Positions 23,712 through 36,186 are shown, numbered from the stretch's first letter. The stretch: 64,000 nucleotides of DNA from Limnanthes douglasii subsp. nivea (GCA_036936605.1 JAUPFV010000002.1:247835305-247899304); one strand, 5' to 3'. A program made the numbers and translations. Notes: generated by a model from the letters alone, not told the origin.

Positions 23712-24265
23712 TATATAAAGTATTATATGTTAAGTATTAACAGGGTTGTTAATGAACAATTTCACCCGACAATGCGTTTGGAACCGATTTGACACAGTCT
23801 ATTTTGGTAGTGCTGTGTAATAACGTTTATGAATAAAAAATTCAAGAATAGTTCGAATGATAAGGACATATATTTATATTATTTTATTTATATAGTTAAA
23901 AAATTTAATTGACAAGAAAAAAATAAATTAAAATTTTAGTTTATAAAGCAATATCTTAAAGATGAGTTACTAATGAAGATCCATTCTTCAAATCTATTAC
24001 TTATTAAGATTTGAAATATTTAATAGACAATGTATCTAAAATACATTTTCATATAAAATCATCAAGCACGTGTACACATTTTTTTAATTTTAATATATAA
24101 ATGTGCGTATCTTTTAAACCGTAACTCATAAAAAAATCGAAAATACAATTCGTTTTGTTTTTCTAAAATAAACAAAACTAGATCCATTCATGATATTTTT
24201 GTTTTTTTCTAAGAAGAAATATATTTTACATTGGATTCATTATATCGTTTATTATATATATATAT
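23712..24265. other. AT-rich spacer before the minisatellite
   Basis: No coding similarity. (TA)n runs stand at the left edge (next to the LINE 2 target site) and at about 24247-24266, immediately before the minisatellite. Confidence 0.6.
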
Positions 24266-25728
24266 ATCATAGTATGCTTTCCAATCATAGTTGGTCTGGT
24301 TTAACATTATATGGTTTAACATCTATAATAGTTCGCATGGTTTAGTATTTACCATAGTTGGCCTGGTTTAGTATCTACCATAGTTTGCATGGTTTAACAT
24401 CTATCATAGCTAGAATGGTTTCTCATTATATCGCTTATCATATATCATAGTTGGATTGGTTTAACATCTATCATAGTTGGCATGGTTTACCATCTATCAT
24501 AGTTCGTCTGGTTTAGCATCTACCATAGTTGGCCTGGTTTATCATCTACCATAGTTGTCTTGGTGTAACATCTATCATAGTTTGCATGGTTTAACATCTA
24601 TCATAGCTGATATGGTTTCTCATTATATAGTTTATAATATATAATAGTTGGATTGGTTTATCATCTATCATAGTTGGCATGGTTTAGCATCTATCATAGT
24701 TGGTCTGGTTTAACATCTATCATAGTTGGTCTGGTTTAACATCTATCATAGTTGCTATGGTTTACAATCTATCATAGTTGACCTAGTTTAGCATCCATCA
24801 TAGTTGGCATGGTTTAACATCTATCATAGTTGGCATGGTTTACCATCTATCATAATTGGACTGGTTTACCATCTATTATAGTTGGCCTGGTTTAACATTT
24901 ATTTTAGTGTGTCTAGTTTAACATCTATCATATTTTGCACGGTTGAGCATCTATCATAGTTGGTCTTGTTTAACATCTATCATGTATGACCTTGTTTAAC
25001 ATCTATTATAGTTGGCATGGTTTACCATCTATCATAGTTGGCATGGTTTACCATCAATCATAATTGGCATGGTTTACCATATATCATAGTTGGTCTAGTT
25101 TAACATCTATCTTAGTTGGTCTGGTTAAGCATCTATTATAGTTTTCATAGTTTAACATCTATAATAGTTGGTCTGGTTTAGCATCTAGCATGTATGGTCT
25201 GGTTTAACATCTATCATAGTTGGTATGGTTTAACATCTATCATAGTTGTCCTGGTTTAACATCTATCATAGTTGGTATGGTTTAGCATTTATCATAGTTG
25301 GTATGGTTTAGCATTTATCATAGTTGGCCTAGTTTAACATCTATCATAGTTTATCATAGATGACTTGGTTATATCTATCATAGTTTCCTTGGTTTAACAT
25401 CTATCATAGTTGACCTGGCTTAACATCTATCATAGTTGACATGGTTTAACATCTATCATAATTGGCATGATTTAGCATTTATCATAGTTGGTCTGGTTTA
25501 ACATCTATCCTAGTTGGCTTGGTTTAACATTTATCATAGTTGGTTTGGTTTAGCATCTATGATAGTTGATCTGATTTAGCATTTGTCATAGTTGCCTTGG
25601 TTTATCATCTATCATAGTTGGCATAGCTTAGCATCTATCATAGTTGGCATGGTTGTCATCTATTATAGTTGGTCTGGTCGAGCCTCTATCATAGTTATCT
25701 TGGTTTAGCATTTATCATAGTTGGTCTT
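24266..25728. repeat. 26-bp minisatellite, about 56 units
   Basis: The consensus unit is CATAGTTGGTCTGGTTTAAC followed by ATCTAT. About 1.46 kb consists of such units with point changes, mainly at the GGTCT/GGCAT/GGCCT position and AAC/AGC/ACC. Unit length is not a multiple of three and stops occur, so it is non-coding. Near 24381-24690 a longer module of about 197 bp is repeated (TAGTTTGCAT at 24381 and 24578), each with one aberrant unit containing TTTCTCATTATAT. Confidence 0.97.
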
Positions 25729-26347
25729 TATGAAATTTTATGAACCTTAAATTGTTGTCGATAAATAAATTTGATATTAGATTGTTATTGATAGACTACT
25801 CTTGATTAAACTTTTACGTGTCGGTAAACAATTCGGTTGTTAGTCGTAGGAGTATTTAGGGTAAATTTGTGTGACACTAAAAAATATGTATGAAGCCCAT
25901 AAAAATATTGTGAAAATAAAAGTAAACTTCAATCTAAGTGGTAATTTTACTTTAGTATGTGAATGTAGAAAAAAATCCCCAAATTTAGAGTTTATGGTTT
26001 CCTCTGTAACAAATACCAGTGTTGACTCTTACATATTATGTATCCTCCTCTGTCTATGTGCAAGAATGCATATATCATTAACACAGATAACTGGTTAAAT
26101 CCACATATTTTTTCATATTCGTTTGATTTTCCGGATATTTTTAAAATTTATTCATAACTAGGTTGGGTTGATGATTTAATAGATTTTTACACACCATCTC
26201 AGATTAATTCTTTGTGCATAAAATGATCTTATTTCTTTCTCTAAGGGCGTGTTTTCGAATTTTATTTTATTTTGTTGTTTTGTTTGTTGTCTTCAGTTTG
26301 ACAGGTTAGAGATGGTTAAAACGGAAATAATATAGCACAAAACTTCA
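25729..26347. other. Spacer between the minisatellite and LINE 3
   Basis: No gene recognised. A 75-codon open stretch at 25871-26098 has no known motif. Confidence 0.5.
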
Positions 26348-29300
26348 GATTTTTTTTCTTAATTTTTTTTATATTAAATGAATATAATACTGTTTTACAA
26401 AAACATTTAAATAAATTACAACATAATTAACTTGTTCATGAGAACAATTACTTCAACTGCAAGGAAAGAAGATTATATCTTCTGCCATCATCTTGCTTCC
26501 AGGGGATCTTCAAGACTTTAGGGAACGTCACATGAGACTTAGAATGACCAGAGTTCCTTATAATTAACCACAAAACCTTCAACGTGATGAACTACTAGTC
26601 CATCCATTTGATATCAATGCTAAAACCTAAATAATTTAGCAGCAACAAACCAGTAAATTGAAATAAGAAGAATTATATATTATTATAAATATAATTGGTA
26701 TAGTCATTCATTATAGTTCAAGAAGCTCAAACCCAAACTTTCCAAGAAAACTATCGCTTTTAAGTGATTAAGAGTATGAATCGATTTATGATCTAATCTC
26801 TTTTATATCTTAGAGTCAATCGGGCCATCCAATCCGCTGCCTGATTTTGGACTATTGAGATGTTCTTGATGGTCATAGTTGGATAAATAAGGTTTCGAAA
26901 GCAAGTAATAATAGGGCTATAAGAGTATAAGAGTAAGGATCAGCTGTTTCTTTAATTATAATTAATCTTTTCCAAGTAATTGATCCTATAAGAGTATTTT
27001 TGATTTGAAGAGGATGTATGTTTCTGCAATTGACAGAGTTTATATATTTGGCCCAGAATGACTTGTTTTCCCTAAAATTAAACCAGAGCGTACATGCATA
27101 CGTGTCCTGTAAATCACTGATTTTTCTAACATTTAAACCACCCTCTCTATAAAGAAGACAGATTGTGTCCAACTTAGTCTAGTGAATGGATTTGTTAAAG
27201 TCTTTAGATCCCCAAAGGAATCGATTGAAAATATTGTTTTTTATTAGTCACACTTTTGGGAAGGATACAACATTGAATATAGTAATTCGGGAGGGCCATT
27301 AGTACTAATTGAATCAATACTAATCTGCCACCATATGATAATGTAATTTAGTCTCAGTCATTAATTCTTTGTTTAATATTAAATACCAGGTCATAATATT
27401 TGTTAAGCTTGTTTTAACTGTCAATAAAAATACCAAAGTATTTCATTGGCAAAGCTTTATATTTAAAACTAGAGTTTTTTTCAAGAGTTTTAATTTTTTG
27501 GGAGCTTAACTTAGGAGAGATGATTATACTCGATTTTTTTATAGTTTATGTTTTGACCAGAGAGGTTTTGGTATAAGCTTAGAAATGTATTTGTCTATTA
27601 ACGTTGTTATTTGATCCATTAACAAAGATGACAAAGTTATCAGCATAAGTCAAGTAGTTTATGTTCATTTGACCTTTAGTTTTGAATAACATGTCTTCAT
27701 GTTTCTTAGTTAAATTTTTAATTCCTCTAATGATGAATTATTCAACTATAGTAAAGAGGATGATGGGTATAAGATCCCCCTATTTAATGTCATTCAATCC
27801 CTTGAAGTAGCCATGCAATTCTCCATTGATTATGATAAAAAAAGTAAATGCAATTAATGTTGTTGTTTATCAAATTTATAAAATTATAATGAAAGCCAAA
27901 AGATTTCATGATATCTAATATGAATCTGTGGAAATTTTGTTGAATTATATTATCATATCAATTTTTTGAATAATATTATTACCTCTGTTTTTTTATTAAT
28001 ATCATGAATGATTTCATGAGCAAAAAGAATCTGATCATGAATATTTCCTTCATGTAAATTCCCCCTGCTCAAGGGATATGATCTTTGAGAGAATTAATGA
28101 GAGCCTACCATTGATAATTTTGAACAAAATTCTGTTTAAAATAGCGTAAATACTTATAGGTCTAAAGTCTTTCCACTATTTAAGGATTTTAACCTTAGGA
28201 CTTAGGAAAATGGTAATAGTATTTATACTAGTAGTGCCAATTTTAGATTTGAAAAGTCTTTAACAGCTAAACAAATTTCATTCTGAATAGTAGTCCAACA
28301 AATCTGATAAAAAGTAGTATTAAATTCATCTGGACCTGCTACACTATTAGTTTTCAAGTTTTTTTTACAGCTTTATGAATTTCATCATATGGTTGAATGA
28401 TTATTAGACTTCTATTATCAGCTTCAAATATTAGGTTAGGAATGGTTTCAAGATAATTAACATCTGTGTGGATTGAATTGTTATTTGAAATGATATTTTA
28501 AAAATAATCAACTGGTAGTTCACTCATCTTGTGTTGATCATCAATCCAAATGTTATCATGCCTAATGTCATTAATTCTGTTTTTCCTTTGTCATTTCTTA
28601 ACATAGTTAGTGAAATGAGTTGTATTTTTATCACCATGCTTTAACCAATTAATTGAGCTTTTATGCTCCCAAAAATCTTCTTCTTTTGCCAAAAGAAGAA
28701 GCTCATTGTCTTTAACTTTTGATAACATAATATTATCTTCAATGTTATGAGAATTTTAGAATTTAGGTTCATAATAACAAACTTCTTCTTCAGCTTTATC
28801 AATACCATTAAAGATGTTGCCAAAGAATTCATGGTTCCAATTATTTAATTTTAATTTTAGTCTTTTTAATGTGTGCCAAAATGTATGTAAAAGAGGACCA
28901 GAAACATGGATATTCTATGAATTCTTTACAGTATTATAGAAGTCTGGATGCTAGTTCCACATGTTTAAGAACTTGAAGGAGGATACAGGTTTCCAATTGT
29001 TATTGTATAAGGATATTAACAAAGAAGCATGATCAAAACATGTTTGTATAAATGTTTTACTTGAAGTGAGTCAAAAACGTTTCTCACTTGTGCATTAATG
29101 AGAACTCTATCAAGCCATCTCCAGTTTCTATTTTTTGTCCAAGTAAAAAGGGATCCAATGAATCCAACATCTTCAAGAAAGCAGTTCAACATTATATTAT
29201 TAAAGTCATCAAGACTTCTCAAACATAATGTTGAGCATGACTGTTGCTTAGTTGAATTCGTAATAAAATTAATGTCACCTATGACAGTCTACTCATGTGG

Positions 29301-29444
29301 ATTGCTGGATAACTTTCTCAGAGTCTCCAACAGAAGGATCCTAATTATCCTAGAACACTTAGCATACATGACATATACATTGAATTCCTTATTTAAGTTT
29401 AAATGAGAAAGTTTAAGGTGGATGAGTTTTTCTTTATCACATAT

Positions 29445-29680
29445 TGTTAGAGTCGCGACCAAATTCCCACATCCCATATCGGTTAAACATGGGAAGGATC
29501 AATGATATATAAGTAAGAACATACCTCAACTAGTATGAGGCCTTTTGGAAGTGGACCAAATGCAAAGCCGTGAGGGCCTTCCAGTGCCAAAGCGGACAAT
29601 ATCATACTAGTGTTGAGATCAAATTGTTCTTACTTATATACGGAGGTGGAATATGTGGACCAGACCCCATATTCCCAACA
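29445..29680 (+). repeat. TRIM LTR 1
   Basis: 236 bp, TGTTAGAGTCGCGACC...ATTCCCAACA, next to primer binding site TGGTATCAGAG at 29683. Confidence 0.92.
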
Positions 29681-29998
29681 TGTGGTATCAGAGTGCCAGA
29701 CCCAAGCGGAACGCGATGATGGTAATATTCTCGGAGGTCGAACATAATGAACCAGTAGTCATGCTCAAGGTGAATGATTTACTCTATACATCCTAGTTCG
29801 GAGCGTCCATGACTCATCAAGCGGTGGTACTTGATTGGAGGGGATAATGGAGCTAAGGAACAAGCGCAGGATGGTCGAGTGAGTAGATAGATCCGCTGTA
29901 AAAGCTCTATTGCTCAGGTGGAGCAACTTCTGATTAGAGTGAGCGGATGAAAGTCAATTGAGAGGAGGCTAATTGGTACTTTGTTCGAGAGGAGGAAT

Positions 29999-30235
29999 TA
30001 TTAGAGTGGCGACCAAAGTCCCACATCCCACATCGGTTAAACATGGGAAGGATCAATGGTATATAATTAAGAACATACCTCAACTAATATGGGGCCTTTT
30101 GGTAGTGGACCAAATGCAAAGCCGTGAGGGCCTTCGGGTGCCAAAGCGGATAATATCATACTAGTGTTGAGATCGGTTGTGTTCTTACTTATATACAGAG
30201 GCGGAATATGCAGACCGGACCCCATATTCCCAACA
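29999..30235 (+). repeat. TRIM LTR 2 (middle)
   Basis: 237 bp, ends CCCAACA; the start is TATTAGAG rather than TGTTAG, so its terminal TG is mutated. The primer binding site TGGTATCAGAGC follows at 30238-30249. Confidence 0.92.
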
Positions 30236-30582
30236 AATGGTATCAGAGCACCAGGCCCAGACGGAACGCGATGTGGTGGGTTGTGGTGTGGGAAAAATTC
30301 TCAGATGCGAACATCATACCAGGAGCCATACTCAAGCTGAATGATCTGCTGGATAGATGGAGCGCCAGATGGCTCATCAAGGAGCGGCGCAGATTCAATT
30401 CATCTAAAGATGGAGTGCCTGATAGCTCATCAAGCAGGTGTCTTAATCAAGAAGCGGCACAGTGTGAGAAGATAGATCTGCCCTAAAGCTCTAGAGTTCA
30501 GGTTTCTCTCCACCTGACTAGAGTAGGCGGATGGAAGTAAATTAAGAGGAGGCTAGAGTGGTACTTTGTTCGAGAGGAGGAT

Positions 30583-30811
30583 TGTTAGGTGCGACCAAAG
30601 TCCCACATCCCACATCGGTTAAACATGGGAAGAAATATCAGTATATAAGTTAAGAATACATCTTCATTAGTGTAAGGACTTTTGGAAGTGGACCAAAAGC
30701 AAAGTCGTGCGGGCCAGTGGGCCCAAAGCGGACAATATCACACTGTTGTGGAGATGAGAGTATTCTTACTTATATACAAAATCGGAATATACTGACCCAA
30801 TATTCCCTACA
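30583..30811 (+). repeat. TRIM LTR 3
   Basis: 229 bp, starts TGTTAGGTGCGACC and ends TTCCCTACA; preceded by the purine tract GAGAGGAGGA. It is the most diverged of the three. Confidence 0.92.
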
Positions 30812-31589
30812 CATATCACATCCACCTTAAATGGGTTCTTCCATATCATATATATCTTATTGCTAATGTTAGAAATACCTTGATGAAAGCCAATAGATTT
30901 CAGAGTTAAATCAATTTTCGAATCAAATATCATAGGTTCCTAAATAGACTAGAACTTTATTTTCTATGAGTTTGCTAAATATTTCAATCTCCTAATTGAA
31001 TTTTTATTTCCAAGACCTCTTATGTTCCAGTTTAAGATTTTAACTGTCATTAGATATTTGAGAGGGAAGTTCACGTGGCTCTTTATTAGCCATTTTTTAT
31101 TCACTGGAAATAGTTTTTTAGAAATCAATTTGTTGTCTTTTTGTTGAGTTACATCAATAAAATATCATTGCTTATTAGGAGAGGCGTGAAGGCTTTAGAT
31201 ACTATATAATATGGAAAGTTGGTTGATTGTTTATCACCAGACGAACAATTTCGAAAATTGAATCTATTACTAGTTTTTATTGATTGAAGAGCTTTAATTA
31301 TCTCATGCTTGTGCTCATCTAATGTTTTCTCAGTCATTTCAATTGGTTTAGATTTATTTTTTATGTTGGTATTTATCCGATTGTCATTGTTGCTAAGAGT
31401 ATTCTCTTTTATATCAATTTTATGTGAGTTTTATTTTGGGAAATCAGAGTTAGTTCATTTCACTATAATTGATTTCAATTTTGGAACCTTATCTTCAGTG
31501 GGTTTTGAAGATAACATGTTTATTGTTTGATCATTTTATGTAACTAAATTTTGGTTAGGTACATCAGATTTCTTACTATTCTTCTTAAA

Positions 31590-32150
31590 ATGTTGGCTGT
31601 TATGACCAAGATGGTAACAATCTTGGCAATATAATGGAATATCCTCATATATAATGTCAAGCCAGTAGTCATCTTGGTCCCCAAAATCAATCCATATCTT
31701 CTTATTGAGGGGCTTGGATAAATGTAACTCTATCTAAGCCTGACAATAATTGTGTCTTGCAAGATTTTTGTTAGGTATCCAAATGTCAAGAGGGTTTCTA
31801 ATGGTGTCTCTATTGTATAGAAGTACTGGGAATTTTGGGAAAGTTACCCACACAGGGATTACCAGAGAGTCATTCTTGGTATTAAAGTTTGGATCCCATT
31901 TCAACAATCTCTTGGAATGCTAGTTAAAAGACCAAACATTCTGTTTCTAGTGGACTTTTAGATCTTTTACTAGTGAAAGTTCAATAAATATATGCCATTT
32001 GTCTAATATTAATATATTTACTTCACCTTTTAATTCAGTTTACTTTAAAGGTTTTGTATTTTACTTGAATTTGGTCGACCTAAAGTGAATTTAACAATCA
32101 AGATATATTTACTTCATTGAGTTCTCATTTATTGCTGAAGATAACCTCTT
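31590..32150 (-). pseudogene. LINE 3 ORF1 remnant (DUF4283-like, zinc knuckle)
   Basis: On minus the text KRLLKWDPNF is followed by PVWVTFPKFPVLLYN, the pattern of the DUF4283 region of plant LINE ORF1. About 80 codons later LYCQDCYHLGHNSQHF is a zinc knuckle whose final Cys is lost. A stop interrupts the part between. Downstream, 31337-31149 may be the ORF1 tail. RNA binding would be the original role. Confidence 0.75.
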
Positions 32151-32900
32151 CGTGAATGCTGGTCTTGGCATTTTTGAGTGGCCTAGTTGCAACTCTGTAG
32201 GATTTCCCGGTGTTGGTGTGAATAGAAACTTTTGAAGCATTATTGTTGAGTAGAGGAAACTAGGCTTCAAGTTCTCGCGATAAGTCTTTTCTATCAGGAG
32301 GATCTCCTACTTTTTGTTTATCTCCTGAATTTTCTTCCATTCTTTAGCTCTCAGATCCTTGATTTTCGTAAAACTTTAAAAAATTTATTTTTAGTCGAGA
32401 AGAGTAAAAAACCCCAAAACGATGGTTTTACTTCAGGGTTGGTAGTTCCTTATTCTCTTGTAAGCCTTCAGATCTTGAACCATATCCCACACTTTGTCTT
32501 CGATTAGAGTGGTTCACCTAGATGATCGAGACTAAACGTATTTTCCTTAAGAAATTAGACTTTAGGGAAGTCTACACGAAGAGAAGATTTTTCAGATATG
32601 AGAAATCCTATTCTTTTTTTGAAGCTCCACCCTCAATTTCTCCACCGATTTTTTTATCGTTGATACTCTTGTCTCTTCACTTTGCATTTTGAAGATGCTT
32701 TTTGATATCTCCAATGAAAAAATCTTATTCTTTTTACTTAGGACTTCCTTTCACTCTCTAACTTTTTTATTCTTCATAGAGCTGACCGTATGAATGCCGC
32801 GTTGAATGTCTTAAAAAACCCTAAACTTCAAACAATTTTAGAGATTTTAATCTAATCCACGACCTTGCCTTCTTAAATAAATCTTGAAGCGTTTTTCTAC

Positions 32901-33592
32901 GTAACGTTTGATTTGGTGATTCATATTTTTTTCTAAGAGAATCCGCTACCGCTACTCAACGAATGCGCACAGAATAAATCGCTACTCAACATTTTTTTTT
33001 AAATTTTATTATATATATATTATTGTTCTTTTATATTTCAAAAACCTTTGAACCGAAATCCGTCCCTTTCGAACCTATCCAAAATTTTAACAATCCATTA
33101 TGTATCACTGATATTTAAACTGGTTTATTTAACCAATCGGCCCCATTTTCCCTTACTCTATCCGTTTAAATGTAAAATGTTTCAGATTAGAACGGGAACG
33201 GACCTATTAACAACCATACATATGAATGGTTAATTACGCCTTCTTATAAAGTTAATTATGAGTAAACATATTTATATGTATATATTTGTATGGAAAGACA
33301 GGGAAATGGGCCAACCAAATATACGTAGACCAATCGAAAGCGATTTTGATTATACTTTTTGACTAAATTGCCTACACCAAAGTGGGAAGAATTCTTGAAT
33401 TATAAATGTCACTAACTCATCAATATTGCTCCTTTCTCATTACCGCCACTAAGATATGATCGCCACTTGGCACTATTATTATTATTAGCTGGCATCCTTC
33501 ATCATTTTCGACAGGGTTTCGCCACGTGTTGTACTCAACATTATCCACGAGGTTCCACGTCAGTGGTAATATATATATATATATATATATAT
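32901..33592. other. Intergenic DNA right of LINE 3
   Basis: AT-rich with (TA)n at 33569-33592. No gene recognised. An ORF of 61 codons at 33048-33233 has no known motif. Confidence 0.5.
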
Positions 33593-33601
33593 ATTACTTA
33601 T

Positions 33602-33777
33602 GGGTTTGGCTAACCGGTGGGCACCGGTTAATGAAGAAATTAATTACTTTTTCTGGAAAGATTCTCGTTTAATGTATATATTTGATTTATTTTATTTTAT
33701 TTAATATAAAAACATTCCAAAAGAAGTAATTAAAGCCTTCCTTAACCCGTGCCCGAGAGCACCGGTTAGCATTTCCC
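33602..33777. mobile_element. 176-bp MITE, probably Mutator-like
   Basis: Long imperfect terminal inverted repeats start GGGTTTGGCTAACCGGTG on the left and, read inward from the right, GGGAAATGCTAACCGGTG. They extend about 40 bp. The flanks ATTACTTAT (33593-33601) and ATTTCTTAT (33778-33786) are a 9-bp TSD with one mismatch. A 9-bp TSD with GGG ends fits a non-autonomous Mutator-like element (inference). There is no coding sequence. Confidence 0.82.
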
Positions 33778-33786
33778 ATTTCTTAT

Positions 33787-35539
33787 TAGGCTTAGAAAAG
33801 AAACCACATGATTACCATTTTATAATTTCTCAAATATTTGGCTTGCATTTTCAGTTTCAATCATATTTTATATGGAGTACTATGGGATTATGGTTGCCAA
33901 ATACTTCTTCCACGTTAGATGTTTAGATATCACGTATGTACCGGAAAAGTATTAGATTTTGAAACTTGCTTGTGGTTTAGAATATTTTATCAACAATGTT
34001 ATAAATTAGAAATGGTTTATAATATTTTATACTATTAATTATGGATAATTGAAGGGGTGAATCATGTTTGCTATTGGAGTTATTTTATTTAATTAATATG
34101 TATTTTAAATTAAATATATTATTAGTGACAAGGATATAAAATGTTTATATGTAATTACTATTAAAATGTATAGACCAAAACTTATTTTGGTTTTGTATTT
34201 ATACGAAAGGTCGTGTTAGTGAAAGATTTAGGTTATTAATTATTTTGTCCAAATCTAATTTTATAAATGTAACATAACAAGATTTTGAAAAAACAATTGA
34301 ATTTTAAATAATAATCGTTTTTCAAATCATTTATGTTTTTTCTAATAACTTATTAAAGTTATAGAATATTTTTTTTATTGTTCATGTTTTCTTTTAACTA
34401 ACTTCTAGTTTACTTCTATACCGTCTAATTTTTGGTTATCATCATAAACTCTTCGACCAACTTTCATAAATTTTATTATTCGAACATTTTCATCCATAAA
34501 AATATTATCTATACATTGGAAATACCTAAAAATAATCTCACTTCACCAAATTCACGGTCGATTTGGATCGATTGACATCTATAAGATTTTCTTCAAAAAC
34601 CATTAAAACCGAAAAGAAACTATTTTTTTGAAAAACTAAAAGATAAAGTCACAATGTCGCATTCATGTGTGAGTTCAGAGCCCTCAATCGACCAAATGCA
34701 CTCAAAGTGTCACTTGTAACTGTTGCACCTATTACTCATGCAATGGCTATTCAACAACTACTTAACGAGTTGAAAGAGAAGTATAATAGCAAATTGACGA
34801 TTATTACTCTTACACCACATGTACGCTATGAAGTTCAACGTATTCCATACCATGATAATAAGGAAAGACATGATACCACAAGCTCAATTTTAAAGGTTTG
34901 CTACCGATACATCTTCACCAAATAAAAAATGGTTTATCTTTATAAGGACAATACCCCAAGGGGAACTCACGACAATGATTCTCTAGTAAGAGTGAAAGAC
35001 ATCATTGTCGCCACCTTGAACACTCCCGACTAAGAGAAAAACGACCAACTTCTCGACATCATAGTGACAAAAAAAACGAAACATCGCCCGACTTAAAAAT
35101 AACAAACAAAAACTTGAGAGATTAGCTTATCCCACCGACCAACTTGCCACATCAACATAAAATCTTCTAGGGCCTTACATCGCTACAAGTAAAGCAACAA
35201 AAAAAAAATTCTCAAGTTCATAGAGTGAACCAACCTACCTAACAATAATAACCCAAGCTCTTAAGGTTTACCGAATAGTTCATCAAAACTTCCCTTATGT
35301 TCCACCACCAAACTATGCGAGTCAGTTAAACTTCCCTCCTTACCATCCATGACATAACAGAACGATTCATCGGTTTTCCCACGACTAAGCTTTTACTAAA
35401 GCAGGCCCACTTCAAGCTCAATTCTCCTATGGTTATTAGTCAGCAAGTAAGGAAAATTATGATTTTATACCTTCAACTTTATAATGGTATGTTCAACAAC
35501 ACTATCATACATATTATATTTTCAGCCAAGAAACCCAGA
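33787..35539. other. AT-rich DNA, possibly the left part of Tat copy C
   Basis: No domain is recognised with confidence. The segment at 34665-34925 is open for 86 codons without a known motif. From about 34640 the base composition becomes less AT-rich, in line with the start of retroelement-derived DNA that continues as integrase at 35570. Confidence 0.4.
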
Positions 35540-35569
35540 AACGGTTTAGAGTATTTCATGCCGACCAAA

Positions 35570-36150
35570 TAAAGTATTTCTCTTCTTATTTCAATCCACA
35601 TGAAAATGGTCAGGTGGAGGTCACAAACAGAGCATTAACATATGTTATAAATAAGATGATTGAAGAAACATCTAGGAATTGACCTGATTTCTTAGAGGAA
35701 GTTTCACCGTCTTACAATACCACACTTAGAACAACATTAACCAAAACACCTTCATCTTGGTTTATGAAATCGAAGCAGTAATGCCAGCCTAAAGTTGTAT
35801 ACTTCATATAAGATGACAACTTATGAAGAAGGAAGTAACGTTCAAGTTAGAAGTTTAGAGCTTGATGTCATTAAATATAAACTAGTAGTAATCTCACATA
35901 AGATCATAAAACTATAAAAATCTAACGAGGAACATGTATAATTCAAATGTCTGTTTTATAAGATTTGAAGTTGGAGACAATATCTCAAGAAAGTGTCCCT
36001 CCATACTAAAGAAAAATATCTCTACAAGTTAGGCCTAATTGGGAAGGGCCATATAAAATATAGTCAAAGGTCAAGCTTGAAACATATACGCTCATCGATG
36101 AGGAAAGACTAAACTTAGGCACCCCTCAAATATAGAGCATATGTAGCTCT
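35570..36150 (+). pseudogene. Integrase remnant of Tat copy C
   Basis: The text KYFSSYFNPHENGQVEVTNR is the core around the catalytic Glu of gypsy integrase. Further on, VGDNILRKC and PSNIEHM match the C-terminal part of copy B (GDKVLRKV, HPWNIEH). Stops and frameshifts are dense, and divergence from copies A and B is much greater than between A and B, so this copy is the oldest. Confidence 0.75.
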
Positions 36151-36186
36151 CTACATTTCATAAAGAACATAATATATTTGGCTACC

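Larger units (their letters stand above)
29445..30811 (+). mobile_element. TRIM retrotransposon with three LTRs in tandem
   Basis: Structure is LTR (29445-29680), internal (29681-29998), LTR (29999-30235), internal (30236-30582), LTR (30583-30811). The outer ends are TGTTAG and CTACA, flanked by the perfect TSD CATAT (29440-29444 and 30812-30816). Each of the first two LTRs is followed after two bases by TGGTATCAGAG, the initiator tRNA-Met primer binding site. Each internal part ends with a purine tract (GAGAGGAGGA) before the next LTR. There is no coding capacity. Non-autonomous TRIMs depend on proteins from other elements (family knowledge). Confidence 0.93.
26815..31050 (-). pseudogene. 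LINE 3 ORF2: endonuclease, RT, RNase H remnant
   Basis: It starts with MTVKILNWNIRGLGN (ATG at 31050, minus), the usual beginning of an L1 endonuclease, followed by EPMIFDSKI. The frame resumes after the TRIM insertion (from 29477: KEKLIHLKLSH, VYVMYAKC; then 29222: FLEDVGFIGSLFTWTKN). RT follows in many short broken frames (28832-27200) and the thumb at 27172-26950 (YREGGLNVRKISDLQ). The last piece is the RNase H end near 26880-26815 (IVQNQAADWMARLT). The zinc-finger region and most of RNase H are deleted. Numerous stops occur. Confidence 0.82.
26348..32900 (-). mobile_element. LINE 3: degraded L1-type LINE, interrupted by a TRIM
   Basis: Minus-strand LINE with T tracts at 26350-26372 that fit the poly(A) tail at its 3' end. 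From right to left it holds ORF1 (about 32150-31590), ORF2 (start ATG at 31050) and 3' UTR. A TRIM array (29445-30811) is inserted in the endonuclease. Between the thumb (about 26950) and the last part of RNase H (about 26820-26880) roughly a kilobase is missing compared with LINE 2. The outer ends are approximate and no TSD was found. Confidence 0.85.

Noticed and set aside
24266..25728. Regular short repeats resembling a CRISPR array
   Set aside because: The 26-bp units are head to tail without unique spacers, and the window is plant nuclear DNA; it is a minisatellite.
30208..30486. 92-codon open stretch in the TRIM
   Set aside because: It spans LTR, primer binding site and internal sequence; TRIMs have no coding capacity.
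29445..30811. TRIM as a Cassandra-type element
   Set aside because: No 5S rRNA-like sequence is visible in its LTRs.
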